Shown piece by piece: positions 39,520 to 49,500 of a DNA stretch of 52,026 bases (positions are counted from its first letter, which is position 1; each line of letters starts with the position of its first letter). Origin of the DNA: Vibrio injensis (GTDB lineage: Bacteria; Pseudomonadota; Gammaproteobacteria; Enterobacterales; Vibrionaceae); assembly GCF_001895205.1 (NCBI RefSeq), contig NZ_BDJF01000031.1, positions 1 through 52,026 on the forward strand. The letters are read 5' to 3'. The notes beneath the pieces were generated by a model, which saw only the letters and a list, made by a program, of their open reading frames with translations, did not search any database and was not told the DNA's origin. Made by a program: the position numbers and the translations under genes.

Positions 39520-40750
39520 GCCATTGACGGAAATCATTGCCCGTCGGAGCTTGAGAGACACGTAGACCAAATTCGGGTAAGACTGCATAAAGGTGATCAA
39601 AGATATCCGATTGAATGCGTTCATACTCAACCCAAACGGTGGTCGCCGTGAAACAGTACAGCTCTAAGGCGATGCCTTCATGGGTCGGTGCAAGCTGGCG
39701 AACCATCAAGGTCATTTGCTGATGAATCTCTGGATGAGCCCGTAAGTAACGCTCTAAGTAAGCACGAAAACTGCCTAAGTTCGTTAATCTTCGGCCATTA
39801 ATTATGCTTCTGTCATCAACATGATGGTCACGATTATATTGGGTGATTTCTTGTACTTTTTGCTTAATGTATGGTTCAAGGAGTTGGGCATGAGTTAAAC
39901 GCTCAATATCTTGTTCCGTTAAAAAGTGAACACTCGTTGCATCCACTAAAACACTGCGCTTAATGCGCCGCCCACCAGCCTCACGCATCCCCTTCCAGTT
40001 TTTAAAAGAGTCGGAAATCAGCGCATAAGTAGGAATAGTGGTGATGGTGCGATCCCAGTTTTGCACTTTGACCGTGGTTAAGCTGATATCAATCACATCG
40101 CCATCTGCGCCATATTTAGGCATCTCTAACCAATCACCCACACTGAGCATTTTATTAGCTGATAACTGCACCCCAGCCACTAAACCCAAGATCGGATCTT
40201 TAAACACCAGCATAATCACCGCGGTCATGGCACCGACACCACTGAGAAGTAGCACTGGCGACTTACCAATTAATATCGAGATCACCAATAGCGTGGCAAT
40301 AATAAATAAAATGATCTTAAGGCTTTGATTAAGACCTCTTAATGGCATCGTACGGCCAACGGCGGTTCTCGCAAGTAAGATCTCCAACACATTGAGCAGC
40401 GAATAAAAGGCTAACAACCCATACACTACCACCCATAACGCCACCAAGGTCAGTATCACCTCACGTAACGTGCTGTCTTGTGATAACCACAGTTGGGTTT
40501 GGATACCAATCACCACACCTTGGATCAATAAAGCAATGCGGCTGAATAAGTTGCCAGCAAACAACACATGCCGCCAAGAAGCTTGAGAATCATCGGCATG
40601 CTGTTTCAACCATCTCACCACTCCCCGATGAAGGACAACATGAATCGCAGCAGCAATCAGGACAATCAATCCTAATGCTTCAGCAACAGGGATGATGTGG
40701 GATAGTTCAATATCATACTGACTCAGCCATTGAGCCATTGATTCCAGCAT
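39506..40750 (-). CDS. MscS-family mechanosensitive channel (YbdG-like)
   Basis: Inner-membrane small-conductance channel of 414 residues. About five membrane segments occupy the first ~180 residues. The pore-lining and beta-domain region (VGAMTAVIMLVFKDPILGLVAGVQLSANK then VGDWLEMPKYGADGDVIDISLTTVKVQNWD) is characteristic of the family. The long cytoplasmic part (RRIKRSVLVDATSVHFL) resembles E. coli YbdG more than MscS itself. It likely releases solutes on osmotic downshock. It is convergent with the CNNM gene. Confidence 0.88.
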   Translation of the reverse strand: MLESMAQWLSQYDIELSHIIPVAEALGLIVLIAAAIHVVLHRGVVRWLKQHADDSQASWRHVLFAGNLFSRIALLIQGVVIGIQTQLWLSQDSTLREVILTLVALWVVVYGLLAFYSLLNVLEILLARTAVGRTMPLRGLNQSLKIILFIIATLLVISILIGKSPVLLLSGVGAMTAVIMLVFKDPILGLVAGVQLSANKMLSVGDWLEMPKYGADGDVIDISLTTVKVQNWDRTITTIPTYALISDSFKNWKGMREAGGRRIKRSVLVDATSVHFLTEQDIERLTHAQLLEPYIKQKVQEITQYNRDHHVDDRSIINGRRLTNLGSFRAYLERYLRAHPEIHQQMTLMVRQLAPTHEGIALELYCFTATTVWVEYERIQSDIFDHLYAVLPEFGLRVSQAPTGNDFRQWQKAS

Positions 40751-40842
40751 GGGGCACTCCTTAAGATTGAGGTTGGATGATGAATATCGCTCGCAATACT
40801 CAAACGACGTAGCGCCGTAAATAAACAGAGTATCGGGGGTAA

Positions 40843-41433
40843 CTAGCCTAACGTTAAGCCAATATTGCTGATACAGTCATCACGTAGCTCATGGCGCAGG
40901 TCTTTAATCAATTCAATGTCTCGCTCGGTAACTTCACGCAAGGGTCTAAAAATCGCCCATTGCACATCCCATTCGGCGCAGACCGCTTCATTGCTTTTTT
41001 GGTTATCATTGGTGATCACTTCACCGGTTTGCGCCTCTTCTAACTGAGCCACCGTACGCACTGAAATTTGACTGACTTTTTGCATCGATTCATAGAGATC
41101 ATCTCGGTCAAGTAAGCCGTGCAGTAACGTCGCCAGCGCTTCACAAGCGTCAATCGCCGGATAGACTAAATACAGCTCAAACGCTTCCGTCGTTGGGATC
41201 AATTCTTCAAGCTTCTCTAACTGACGATCGAAATCAATCTTGGCATTCTTCACCGTCATTAATTCCCAAACGCTATCCAAAATATCACGATAACGACGCG
41301 CATCCGCAAATTCTGTTTGCTGACAAAATAGAGCGTAATTAGGGTACATGCGCTCACAAAGGCAAGCCATAAAGGTAATCTGTTGCCAAGGTTCAAACTT
41401 CTCAAGACGAAGCTGCAAAGGGTTCTGTAACAT
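40843..41433 (-). CDS. yjaG: DUF416 protein YjaG
   Basis: A cytoplasmic protein of 196 residues from the ATG at 41433 (MLQNPLQLRLEKFEPWQQITFMA), very similar to E. coli YjaG, which also lies near hupA. A GTG two codons upstream (41439) is an alternative start. No catalytic motif is recognised and the function is unknown. It marks the last clearly conserved backbone gene before the accessory region. Confidence 0.9.
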   Translation of the reverse strand: MLQNPLQLRLEKFEPWQQITFMACLCERMYPNYALFCQQTEFADARRYRDILDSVWELMTVKNAKIDFDRQLEKLEELIPTTEAFELYLVYPAIDACEALATLLHGLLDRDDLYESMQKVSQISVRTVAQLEEAQTGEVITNDNQKSNEAVCAEWDVQWAIFRPLREVTERDIELIKDLRHELRDDCISNIGLTLG

Positions 41434-41715
41434 AGTCACTCTAATGATTGAGGAAAAAAGACCTTGAAAGTGTACTGGATAACGAGAGGGGAAAGCAACA
41501 AAGCACCTAGGATGGCAGAAAAAACCGAGCTACCTTTAACAACGAGCAATTCCTGAAAATCGGGTAGATATAAGATTAGCGTCACTATTTATTTTATAAG
41601 GGGATTAACTGTTCTCATGAAAAGTCGCAATTGACTGCATCATTACAATCAAAATTATGCGCCAGTCATAAAACAGGCGCACAACGATTAAAATTCTAAA
41701 AATAAGGGTTAAATG

Positions 41716-42561
41716 CTAAGGCATTGATACACAAGATGCATAGAACGGAACACCTATGTTGTAGTCAATAATATCTCCATTATCAAGGCGAACAAGGAGA
41801 GTCTCACCACGAACTATTGTGGCCGACCAGGAGTAGTAGGTCGTTGGCCAACCACGTGCACCAAACATGTTACCAAATTTATTGTATAATTCTTCTTTTA
41901 GCTCATCTCGAGTTGCTAAACGCCAATTGGTTCTCCCCCCGATACTTTCTCTATTATAGGTATTACATAACTCCATTGCATTGTGCCAGTTAAATATATA
42001 AAAAGTACCAAGAGGACCATAAGTTCCATACTTCTCATTATGGGTACCTGTTACTGGACTACCCCCTATACTGTCTAGGTAAGCCTTAGATGGTGAACTA
42101 GTGAACAGTTTTTCACTCTTCCCGACATTAACGATATCAATACATGGGCCAGATAGACTGCTGCAGACAGTAACGGTAACTGTTTTACTGACAATACCAT
42201 CTTTTTTTACTATAAGTTCAGTAGTTCCAGCCTCCAATCCAGTTAACAAACCAGAAGGTGATACTTGCGCGATCGTCTGATCCCCAACTATTTCCCATTT
42301 CACTAAATTATCTACATCGTTTTTTGTTCCATCACCGTACTGTGTCGTAGCGATCAACTGTAATGTGCTACCTTTTAACACTGAAACACGCAAAGGTGTC
42401 ACTGTAATCTCTGTTATTAACGCATTAATGGCTGAACGATCATGATTAACACCAGAAACCCATTGAGAACCACTCTCTTCCTCAACAGAAAACTGAGAAA
42501 ACTCGTTGGCTGCACACACTGGAATTGCTAAAAAACTAGCGAATATAAGATATTTTTTCAT
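41716..42561 (-). CDS. Secreted protein with bacterial Ig-like (Big2) domain and DUF1566-like C-terminus
   Basis: A 281-residue protein with a signal peptide (MKKYLIFASFLAIPVCAA). Residues about 50-130 form a Big2 Ig-like domain (VTPLRVSVLKGSTLQLIATTQYGDG ... VSPSGLLTGLEAGTTELIV). The C-terminal part has the NWRLATRDEL ... YYSWSAT pattern of DUF1566/Lcl-type domains, with paired cysteines. A surface or adhesin-type role is possible but not shown. The ATG at 42561 follows AGGAG. It is clearly more A/T-rich than its neighbours and is flanked by 260-280 bp gaps, which fits a transferred gene. Confidence 0.75.
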   Translation of the reverse strand: MKKYLIFASFLAIPVCAANEFSQFSVEEESGSQWVSGVNHDRSAINALITEITVTPLRVSVLKGSTLQLIATTQYGDGTKNDVDNLVKWEIVGDQTIAQVSPSGLLTGLEAGTTELIVKKDGIVSKTVTVTVCSSLSGPCIDIVNVGKSEKLFTSSPSKAYLDSIGGSPVTGTHNEKYGTYGPLGTFYIFNWHNAMELCNTYNRESIGGRTNWRLATRDELKEELYNKFGNMFGARGWPTTYYSWSATIVRGETLLVRLDNGDIIDYNIGVPFYASCVSMP

Positions 42562-42794
42562 ATACACTCCTATTTATATAAAATATGAACCAAGGAGCAT
42601 AATTTATATAAGGAAAACTGTCGAGGACATATGGTTAATCTATCGTATTCTAGTTGCCTTCTATCCCTATCTATAACTAAAACAGGTGGAATCTGAGCAA
42701 GCGGAAATTAGTGATAGGTTTGAGACTAAAAGTGGTGTAGTTTCAGGTGATAGTGACATATAAATATCAAAACCACCTGAATTCACGAAAAACA

Positions 42795-42816
42795 CCTAGG
42801 TCGTCCCAAACCTAGG
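42795..42816 (-). terminator. Terminator of the chemoreceptor gene
   Basis: A 7-bp stem, CCTAGGT (42795-42801) and ACCTAGG (42810-42816), is followed on the minus strand by GTTTTT. It lies 11 bp beyond the chemoreceptor stop. Confidence 0.75.
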
Positions 42817-42826
42817 CTTAGTCGAC

Positions 42827-44716
42827 TCACAACTTAAAGCGGTTAATCTCGCTTTGTAGTTCTTTAGATAACTTCGATAGCAGCGACGCTTGATGCGATG
42901 CTTCTTTGGCTTCATTGGCGAGGCCATCAGACACATCACGAATGGCTTGTGTATTACGAGTAATTTCTTCGGTGACAGAGGCTTGCTCTTCTGCCGCAGT
43001 GGCTATCTGAGTCGCCATATCGCTGATCGTACCAACAGAAGCACTGATTTGCGCCAAACTTTGCGCAGCAACATTGGCATCTTCAACACTACTTTCTGAT
43101 AGCTTACTACTGTCATTCATGATGCCCACGGCTTGGGCTGTTGTTTTCTGTAATGTCTCAATAGTTTTCTGAATTTCTTGGGTTGAGTCATGGGTTCTTT
43201 GGCTCAGAACTCGAACTTCATCAGCCACCACCGCAAAGCCACGGCCTTGCTCACCCGCCCTTGCCGCTTCAATTGCCGCATTCAGTGCCAACAAATTGGT
43301 TTGCTCCGCAATCCCTTGAATCGCCGATAATATGGCATTAATGTTTTGTGCATGTTGATTGAGGTTTTCAATGACATCTTTCGCCACCAAGACTTCTTTA
43401 GAAAGATTGCCAATCGATGCTTGCGTATGCTCAACTTGCTCTGCACCATGCTGAGATATTTTCACCGTATCCAATGCAGTAGCGGCAGTATTATCCGCAT
43501 TACTGGCGATTTCTTGAGTGGCTGCCGCCATTTCATTAATCGCTGTCGCAACCATGTTAATCTCGTCTTGTTGTACGGTGATCCGTAAGCTTCGCTCATG
43601 AGCTTGTTCTGCCGTACTCTCCGCTTGTAAATTTAAGCCACGCGATACCTCTTGTAATCGGGTGATCATGCTATGCATGTTATTAACAAATTTATTAAAG
43701 TTATTGGCTAATGCACCAACTTCATCTTGATAACGAGGCTCAATACGCTGAGTTAAATCCGCGTCCCCTTCAGCGATTTCGGCCAACGCACTTGATACCC
43801 GGTTAAGATCTCGAAACAGAAAACCGACTAACCATGCAACGAGGATGGCCACCAAACCGGTAATAATAACGGCCGTGATGATCAATTGACGCATTAAGCT
43901 ACTCATCGTGGCCAGTTCAACGGACTTATCAAGTTCAATGCCCAATAACCACTCGGTACCCGGTACTTTGGCGAAAAAGAAAAACTTATCAACGCCGCCG
44001 ACTTTCACTTCTTGAACCTGATTATCCTTAATGGATTGGTTAATCACAGCCATGGTTAGGTTCGAGCTGTAAGTATTGAGCGGTTTTAAAATCAAATCAG
44101 CATTACGATGAGCAATAATATTGCCTGTATTACCATTGACCAATAACACCGACGATTTTGCACCCGCATCGATAGCAATCACATCTTTAACCAGTTGCTC
44201 AATCAATACATCGGCACCAATTACCCCAAATAGGCGTCCATGACGAGAAATAGGTTCAGCAATTGTCACCATTAATTGACGAGTGATCGCATCAGCATAA
44301 ACGTGAGTCAGTATCTGTCGATTCTGCGCTTTCGCATCGCGATACCAGCCGCGAGTACGCGGGTCATAACTGGTATCAGAAGCCCCACGCTCAGGAATCG
44401 AGCGATGCATACTGCCTTGCTCAGTACCAAAATAGAGTAAATCAAATCCGCCCGCCTGCTGGCCTTGCTGTAAGAAAGGTAAGGTATTTTTCTGCGCGGT
44501 ATGCGGAATCACCGAGGTGACAATACTGCCACGAATGCTTAACCATTGGTTAATTGCGCTGGTAGCGGACTTAGTGATGCCATTGACTCGAGCCTGCAAG
44601 CTAACAGCCGTTTCATGCTTTAGTTGATTGACAGCAAGCATCGTCAGCACCAGTGCCATAAAGGCGACCGCGAGAACGCTAGTGCCAATCAGTTTACTTT
44701 TTAACGACAGACTCAC
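42827..44716 (-). CDS. Methyl-accepting chemotaxis protein with dCache sensor domain
   Basis: Transmembrane chemoreceptor of 629 residues. TM1 is at about 9-30, a periplasmic double-Cache domain at about 35-275, TM2 at about 280-300, then HAMP and the cytoplasmic signalling hairpin, with the conserved tip [20 protein letters not shown] from residue 471. The Cache domain has [11 protein letters not shown], then HVYADA and IGADV, similar to the amino-acid-binding Cache signature, so an amino-acid ligand is possible. It ends in INRFKL with no CheR-binding pentapeptide. The start is GTG at 44716 behind a perfect AAGGAGGT. Confidence 0.93.
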   Translation of the reverse strand: MSLSLKSKLIGTSVLAVAFMALVLTMLAVNQLKHETAVSLQARVNGITKSATSAINQWLSIRGSIVTSVIPHTAQKNTLPFLQQGQQAGGFDLLYFGTEQGSMHRSIPERGASDTSYDPRTRGWYRDAKAQNRQILTHVYADAITRQLMVTIAEPISRHGRLFGVIGADVLIEQLVKDVIAIDAGAKSSVLLVNGNTGNIIAHRNADLILKPLNTYSSNLTMAVINQSIKDNQVQEVKVGGVDKFFFFAKVPGTEWLLGIELDKSVELATMSSLMRQLIITAVIITGLVAILVAWLVGFLFRDLNRVSSALAEIAEGDADLTQRIEPRYQDEVGALANNFNKFVNNMHSMITRLQEVSRGLNLQAESTAEQAHERSLRITVQQDEINMVATAINEMAAATQEIASNADNTAATALDTVKISQHGAEQVEHTQASIGNLSKEVLVAKDVIENLNQHAQNINAILSAIQGIAEQTNLLALNAAIEAARAGEQGRGFAVVADEVRVLSQRTHDSTQEIQKTIETLQKTTAQAVGIMNDSSKLSESSVEDANVAAQSLAQISASVGTISDMATQIATAAEEQASVTEEITRNTQAIRDVSDGLANEAKEASHQASLLSKLSKELQSEINRFKL

Positions 44717-44987
44717 AATTCACCTCCTTGGTGAACAAACGAATTTCGAAATGTGGGATAACAACGATGACGGTATTTATATGGTTCTTATAAACGTAGG
44801 CTATTTTTTTAAAACTATCTGTTTTTCTCTATTTTATACAAAAATTTCAGTGTTATTATAAAATCCACTTTAAGTAATATTGCTTTGTAATCCTCTTATT
44901 GAATACTTTTAGTATCAAAAACAAACGATCTTCAAAGATATTCTGAACCGATAGATCTTGTTTTAAAAGATGTTCCTCTCTCAAACA
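44717..44987. other. A/T-rich gap upstream of the chemoreceptor gene
   Basis: About 270 bp of A/T-rich sequence without a convincing gene. It must hold the chemoreceptor promoter. No further homology to the effector gene was seen here. Confidence 0.4.
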
Positions 44988-45310
44988 CTAAAGGGAAGCA
45001 AAAACTGTAGCGATCATTAGACTACTCAGGGAACGACCACCACAACATCCGTAAATAAAAGACTTCACCGTCGAAGAGCAAGCAGCACTAGACCTCTTTA
45101 ATGTCATTGAATGCTGCTTGATTTTTAAACCTTGGATTGGATTTTTGTTAAGGAGAAAAGTTCGCTTCACGCTCAATTAAGGCTAAAAAGGAGTTTACTT
45201 TCACCTTATTGCGCGTGCTACTTCGCCACATCGATCAAATGCCCTCGTCGAAGCCTTCGCATCAGGCTGCCCAGCGTGCCCAAGGGTTACATCAATACTC
45301 CCATTCCAGT
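44988..45310 (-). pseudogene. Decayed mosaic fragment of a second T6SS effector/immunity cassette
   Basis: Positions 45012-45252 are a clear nucleotide homologue of 48389-48662 in the intact effector gene (residues about 480-571). They carry an internal deletion of roughly 35 bp and several in-frame stops, although HLIDVAK, TKIQS and similar pieces remain readable. Directly beside it, 45265-45291 matches the start of the intact immunity gene (46499-46525) at all but four positions, encoding CNPWARWAA against RNPWARWVA. The order, immunity start then effector interior, is scrambled. No functional product is expected. Confidence 0.8.
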
Positions 45311-45340
45311 TAACCCCGTTATCATTTACGCCCCTAGTCC

Positions 45341-45371
45341 CCTCAACGACCTAAAACCGCAGTCGTTGAGG
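45341..45371. repeat. Inverted repeat downstream of the immunity gene
   Basis: A perfect 10-bp stem, CCTCAACGAC (45341-45350) and GTCGTTGAGG (45362-45371), has an 11-nt loop and lies 17 bp beyond the immunity-gene stop. No T-run follows on either strand. It may be an mRNA 3' end structure or mark a recombination edge. Confidence 0.6.
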
Positions 45372-45388
45372 CAACCACTCGGGATTGA

Positions 45389-46534
45389 TTATGGCTGTTC
45401 AACCCAATTAAATTGGTGAGTAAATCCATCGATATAAACCATTGGAGTGATGGTTTTGATAAAAGTATCGACATCATACTCGATTGCTTGTTTCTCTTTA
45501 TCTGCCAGTTTCAAACCATCAAACTCAAAGAATCCTATCAATCTATTATTGTCTGTTAGTTTTTTAAAAAGTAGTGCATCAAAATATTGTTCTTGAGAGG
45601 GATATAAATCAACAAAATCTGTAAATAATGTATATTTTCTAGATATCGTTTTCGTCGAACCTAACTGTACTCCTTGTTGAATAAGATCGTTATTTTTTTT
45701 TATGTAAGATCTTTTAATTTGGATCAACTTATTGATGGCTGGTGTATAATTATGATTCGCCGCTATGGTTAATAGTTCTAAGGCTAGCTGATTTTGCTCT
45801 GGTGTTTTAGATTGATATTTATTACTACCTTGAGGTAGAATTAAAATGGTATCAATATAATCCATTAATGGCTGATAATAGTGCGCTTTGGCAAAGCGAA
45901 TCACTTCATTCAGATACTGTTCACGGGTTTTGGTTGACTGATCCCACTGCTTTTGTTGCAGTAAAAAATACTGGGCACGTAAATCACCTTGTTCGGCTAA
46001 TTGTTCAAAGCCTTTAATCGCCAAATTAAAGTATTCATCAGAACAGTTCCGCCCCCCATTAACCGATTCAATGCCTAATGATTCAGCAACATCACTACTT
46101 AATGTACTAGACTTCAGATAATACAAACACTCAAATGCTTGACTGGATAATCTAAAATAAGCATGTGGATTTCCTTTAGCTAGTGATTGATTAAGCATTA
46201 ATAAAATATCACGTCTTTTATTAATATTATTGATATGTATTCTTGCATACCATACCATGGCTTCGGGATCTTCACTCTCTACCAGTGGTATCAATAGCTC
46301 TTCAACTAACGGCCAGTTACCACGCTGAATATTGACCAATATCTCATACATTTTATCGCCCGGCCTGACCGTGCTGGAAATGTAAGGGTCATCGGCGATA
46401 CGATGGTTATTTTCTTGAATAAATGCTTGAAAATAGGGAATATCATTCTGCGGATTTGGCTTACAGGCGGTGATCATCATCAATAAGCAACCTAAGGCTA
46501 CCCAGCGCGCCCAAGGATTACGGTAAAAGGTCAT
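45389..46534 (-). CDS. Probable T6SS immunity lipoprotein with Sel1-like repeats
   Basis: A 381-residue protein. The signal peptide ends in the lipobox ITAC, with lipidated Cys24 followed by Lys, which favours outer-membrane sorting. The mature part is made of Sel1-like helical repeats (for example EDPEAMVWYARIH, KGNPHAYFRLSSQAF, EQGDLRAQYFLLQQ). It overlaps the 3' end of the large effector gene by 17 bp, the standard coupling for a T6SS effector and its immunity gene. The immunity role is inferred from position. A periplasm-facing immunity protein suggests a toxin acting in the periplasm or on the inner membrane. It is A/T-rich compared with backbone genes. Confidence 0.75.
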   Translation of the reverse strand: MTFYRNPWARWVALGCLLMMITACKPNPQNDIPYFQAFIQENNHRIADDPYISSTVRPGDKMYEILVNIQRGNWPLVEELLIPLVESEDPEAMVWYARIHINNINKRRDILLMLNQSLAKGNPHAYFRLSSQAFECLYYLKSSTLSSDVAESLGIESVNGGRNCSDEYFNLAIKGFEQLAEQGDLRAQYFLLQQKQWDQSTKTREQYLNEVIRFAKAHYYQPLMDYIDTILILPQGSNKYQSKTPEQNQLALELLTIAANHNYTPAINKLIQIKRSYIKKNNDLIQQGVQLGSTKTISRKYTLFTDFVDLYPSQEQYFDALLFKKLTDNNRLIGFFEFDGLKLADKEKQAIEYDVDTFIKTITPMVYIDGFTHQFNWVEQP

Positions 46535-49500
46535 AAATACTCCAATTCACGATGGTTTCATTCGGGTGTTCGCTGCCTGAGTGTAAAAGCAGGGGCTGCC
46601 CAGCTTGAGGGGCTCGGTTAGCGACTTCACTGATAGGGTGCGCGCGATACTGCGCCACTTTACGCTCGGTGGCGCCCCAGTACGTGTTGATGTGTTCCAC
46701 AATCTCAAAACGACTCACAATCATATTACGAGATAAGGTTTGAGAATTATTATTAAAAGCCCTAATTAAATCATCTTCTTCAGAAATAAACGCTTTAACC
46801 AACTCAGCCAGTTGTTGCCAGTTGTGCAGATACGCCGCCCATTCTTCGGGGTAGTTTTTCTCTGCCTCCGCAGCGGGGTTAAGACTCATTCTTATTAAGG
46901 TCTCTTTCCACTGCCGTTGGCTGTTCTCTTCACCTTGGCGGGTATCTGCTGCTAACCATTGCATAATTTGGACAATGGCTTGGGTTTGTCTTTGGTTGGC
47001 AACTAATGCTGGTAGATCCAACTTATCTTTTATTTGTTTTTTAATTAAACAATTCAGTAGATTACTTAATGTTTCTGGGGGTAGCTTATTTACCCATAAG
47101 CGCATATTGGAGTTGCTATTCCCTTTAATAATTTCGGCTGCCAACACCGGCGCATACTCACGGCTCATCACCTGCTGACGATAATCCGACCAACTGGTCA
47201 CGGGCATCAGCAGGGCTTGTGAGACAGTTAACCCCATGCCGACTGCGAAGGTTAATATATCATTCAACATCATAAAACTGTCATTAATGCCGTTATCGCC
47301 CGCCTCACCAAAGACCGCTAACTGCCTAAAGCCACTTTGTTTTAGTGCCCCCAATAAACAGCCGATAAATTCATCCGCTGCAAAGGCATCAACCCCAATC
47401 GCCACTCCACCTTTACAGCCCGGCCCCAATGCCCAAGCCGCAGAGGCCTCAACCACTAACAGGCCTCCTTGAACAATCAAACGAAACCCCGCATGAGCCC
47501 CCACGCCGAATGAGCCTGCCAGTTCGCCTTTTACTGATCCCAGTTTTTTTACGGTGGCTGGGCGACGAGATGGCGATGGCGGCAACCAGTGGACACTGAT
47601 ACTCAGCACACCACCCGCTTGAACGCCAGCAAACACATCCACCTCGGCTTTCGCTTGCCCCGCTAACCGCGCACGCTCAACCGATTGTAATGTCGTACCT
47701 GGCAGTAGGTAAGCCTCATGGATATTGGCATCAAACAGTCCCACTGCGCTGCCCTTAATACCGATGCCTTCACGCTGATCACTCGGCCCAAAGCGAATAT
47801 CGGTGCTTAATTGACACGTCGCCGCGGCTAAACCATACACACTCCCTTCCAGATACGCGAATAGCTCACCGGCTGAATAGCTCTGCGCTTGCCACTGGTT
47901 ATCAAAATAACGAATATTAAGCGGTTGCCCTTTTACGTCCTTTTTATTTTCCTTAGTTAAGCCTTGATTAGGTTGCAAAGGCAGCCATGCACTCACACTC
48001 AATTGGCCTTGTAATACGGTTAAAGAGGCCGAGAGTTTGCCCTCTCCACCCAGCATCAAAGGTTGCGCCACGGTGTGCTGACTGTTTAACTGACCTTCGG
48101 CTTTGCTACTAAAGCGTAAAAATTGGATGCCGGCATCAGCGGTATAGAGCGGCTGATCGCCATTCGGCCCCACTCCACTTTGATAATGATAAGCATCTTG
48201 CCAAAAGACACTGTCAAAGCTCTTGGCGATATCTGACAATTCAATAGTGACTTTAGGTTCCGTTAACGCCTTCATTGCTTGCGCCACGGTTTCGGCTTTT
48301 ACGGTATCTTCCCCACTGTGTGAAGGGTCGTTAAATGCCAATTGACGTGTGATATCTTTTACATGTGAAGCGGCGCACCAATCATAACGGTCATTAGACT
48401 GCTCAGGAAAATACCACCAAGGCCCACGCAAATAAAAGACATCACCTTCAGAAAGCAAACAGCACTCGACGACCTGAATATCATTGAATTCTGCCAGATT
48501 TTTAAACCCAGGATTGGATTTTTGCGAAGGGGTGAAGTTCGCTTCATCTTCAATTAAAGTCAATGATGCTGGCCATTTTGCCTTCTCATCCTCATTGAAT
48601 AGAGTAAAACGGAGTTTATTGTCACCTTGCTGCGCATTCTCCTTCGCCAAATCGATTAAATGGGCCACTCTGGCGAGTGCTAATTTTTTCACCCAGAGCA
48701 GTTTTTTAAACATCTCACCAAGCGGAGTATTATCTACATGAGTCCCGATGACCTGAGATAATCTCCCTTTATGGGTCTCGATGCTGTTATCCATTATCGC
48801 GATCAAGGCCTTAGCGGGGTAGTATGACCAACCAGCGATGCTGGTGTTGGTAATCAGCCCAGTGATATGCTCAGGTGTCACGTCAGGGCGGTCGTAAACC
48901 TGACCTTGCACTTCTTGGTATAAGTCATCAATCAGTTTCGTATCATTAATCGGCAAAACGTATTGAGCATTTCGCCATGGTTGCTTAGCCAGTGTGTTGG
49001 GGCCTTGAGACACACCGCGCGAACCTTCTAACTGCTCTAGGCTTAAGCACTGTTCGAGGATCGCCAAACCCGCGGCATTTAATAAGCGTAGATGAGTTGC
49101 ACAGACGAATTCATTTTGTTTAGCAACTAAAGCTTCTTTCTCTGCAAAAGAGAGCTCATGAGATCGAATGAAATCTTGATAGGTCTGTTTAAGCTGCTCT
49201 GGCCACTGCTCAAGATAACGGCGACCATCCTGCGCAAACATTAGCGCCTGCTCGTTGCGACGATTCTTATAGAGCATTGCCACACTGTTGGCTAGCGCTT
49301 GTTGCTGAGTACTCGTAAAGTACTCGAGCCGCTGATCAAATACAAACCGACTGCCATCGTCCGCCGTGCTTTGCCTAGCCGCCCGCTCTGCTGTTTTTTC
49401 CAGGTCTTTAATCTTTTTTTCTACCGATCTTCGCACTCGCGATGTCAAGCGCGCATTTGCTCTTTTTACCGAGGCAGGGGTTCGAGCAGCGGGATACCTT

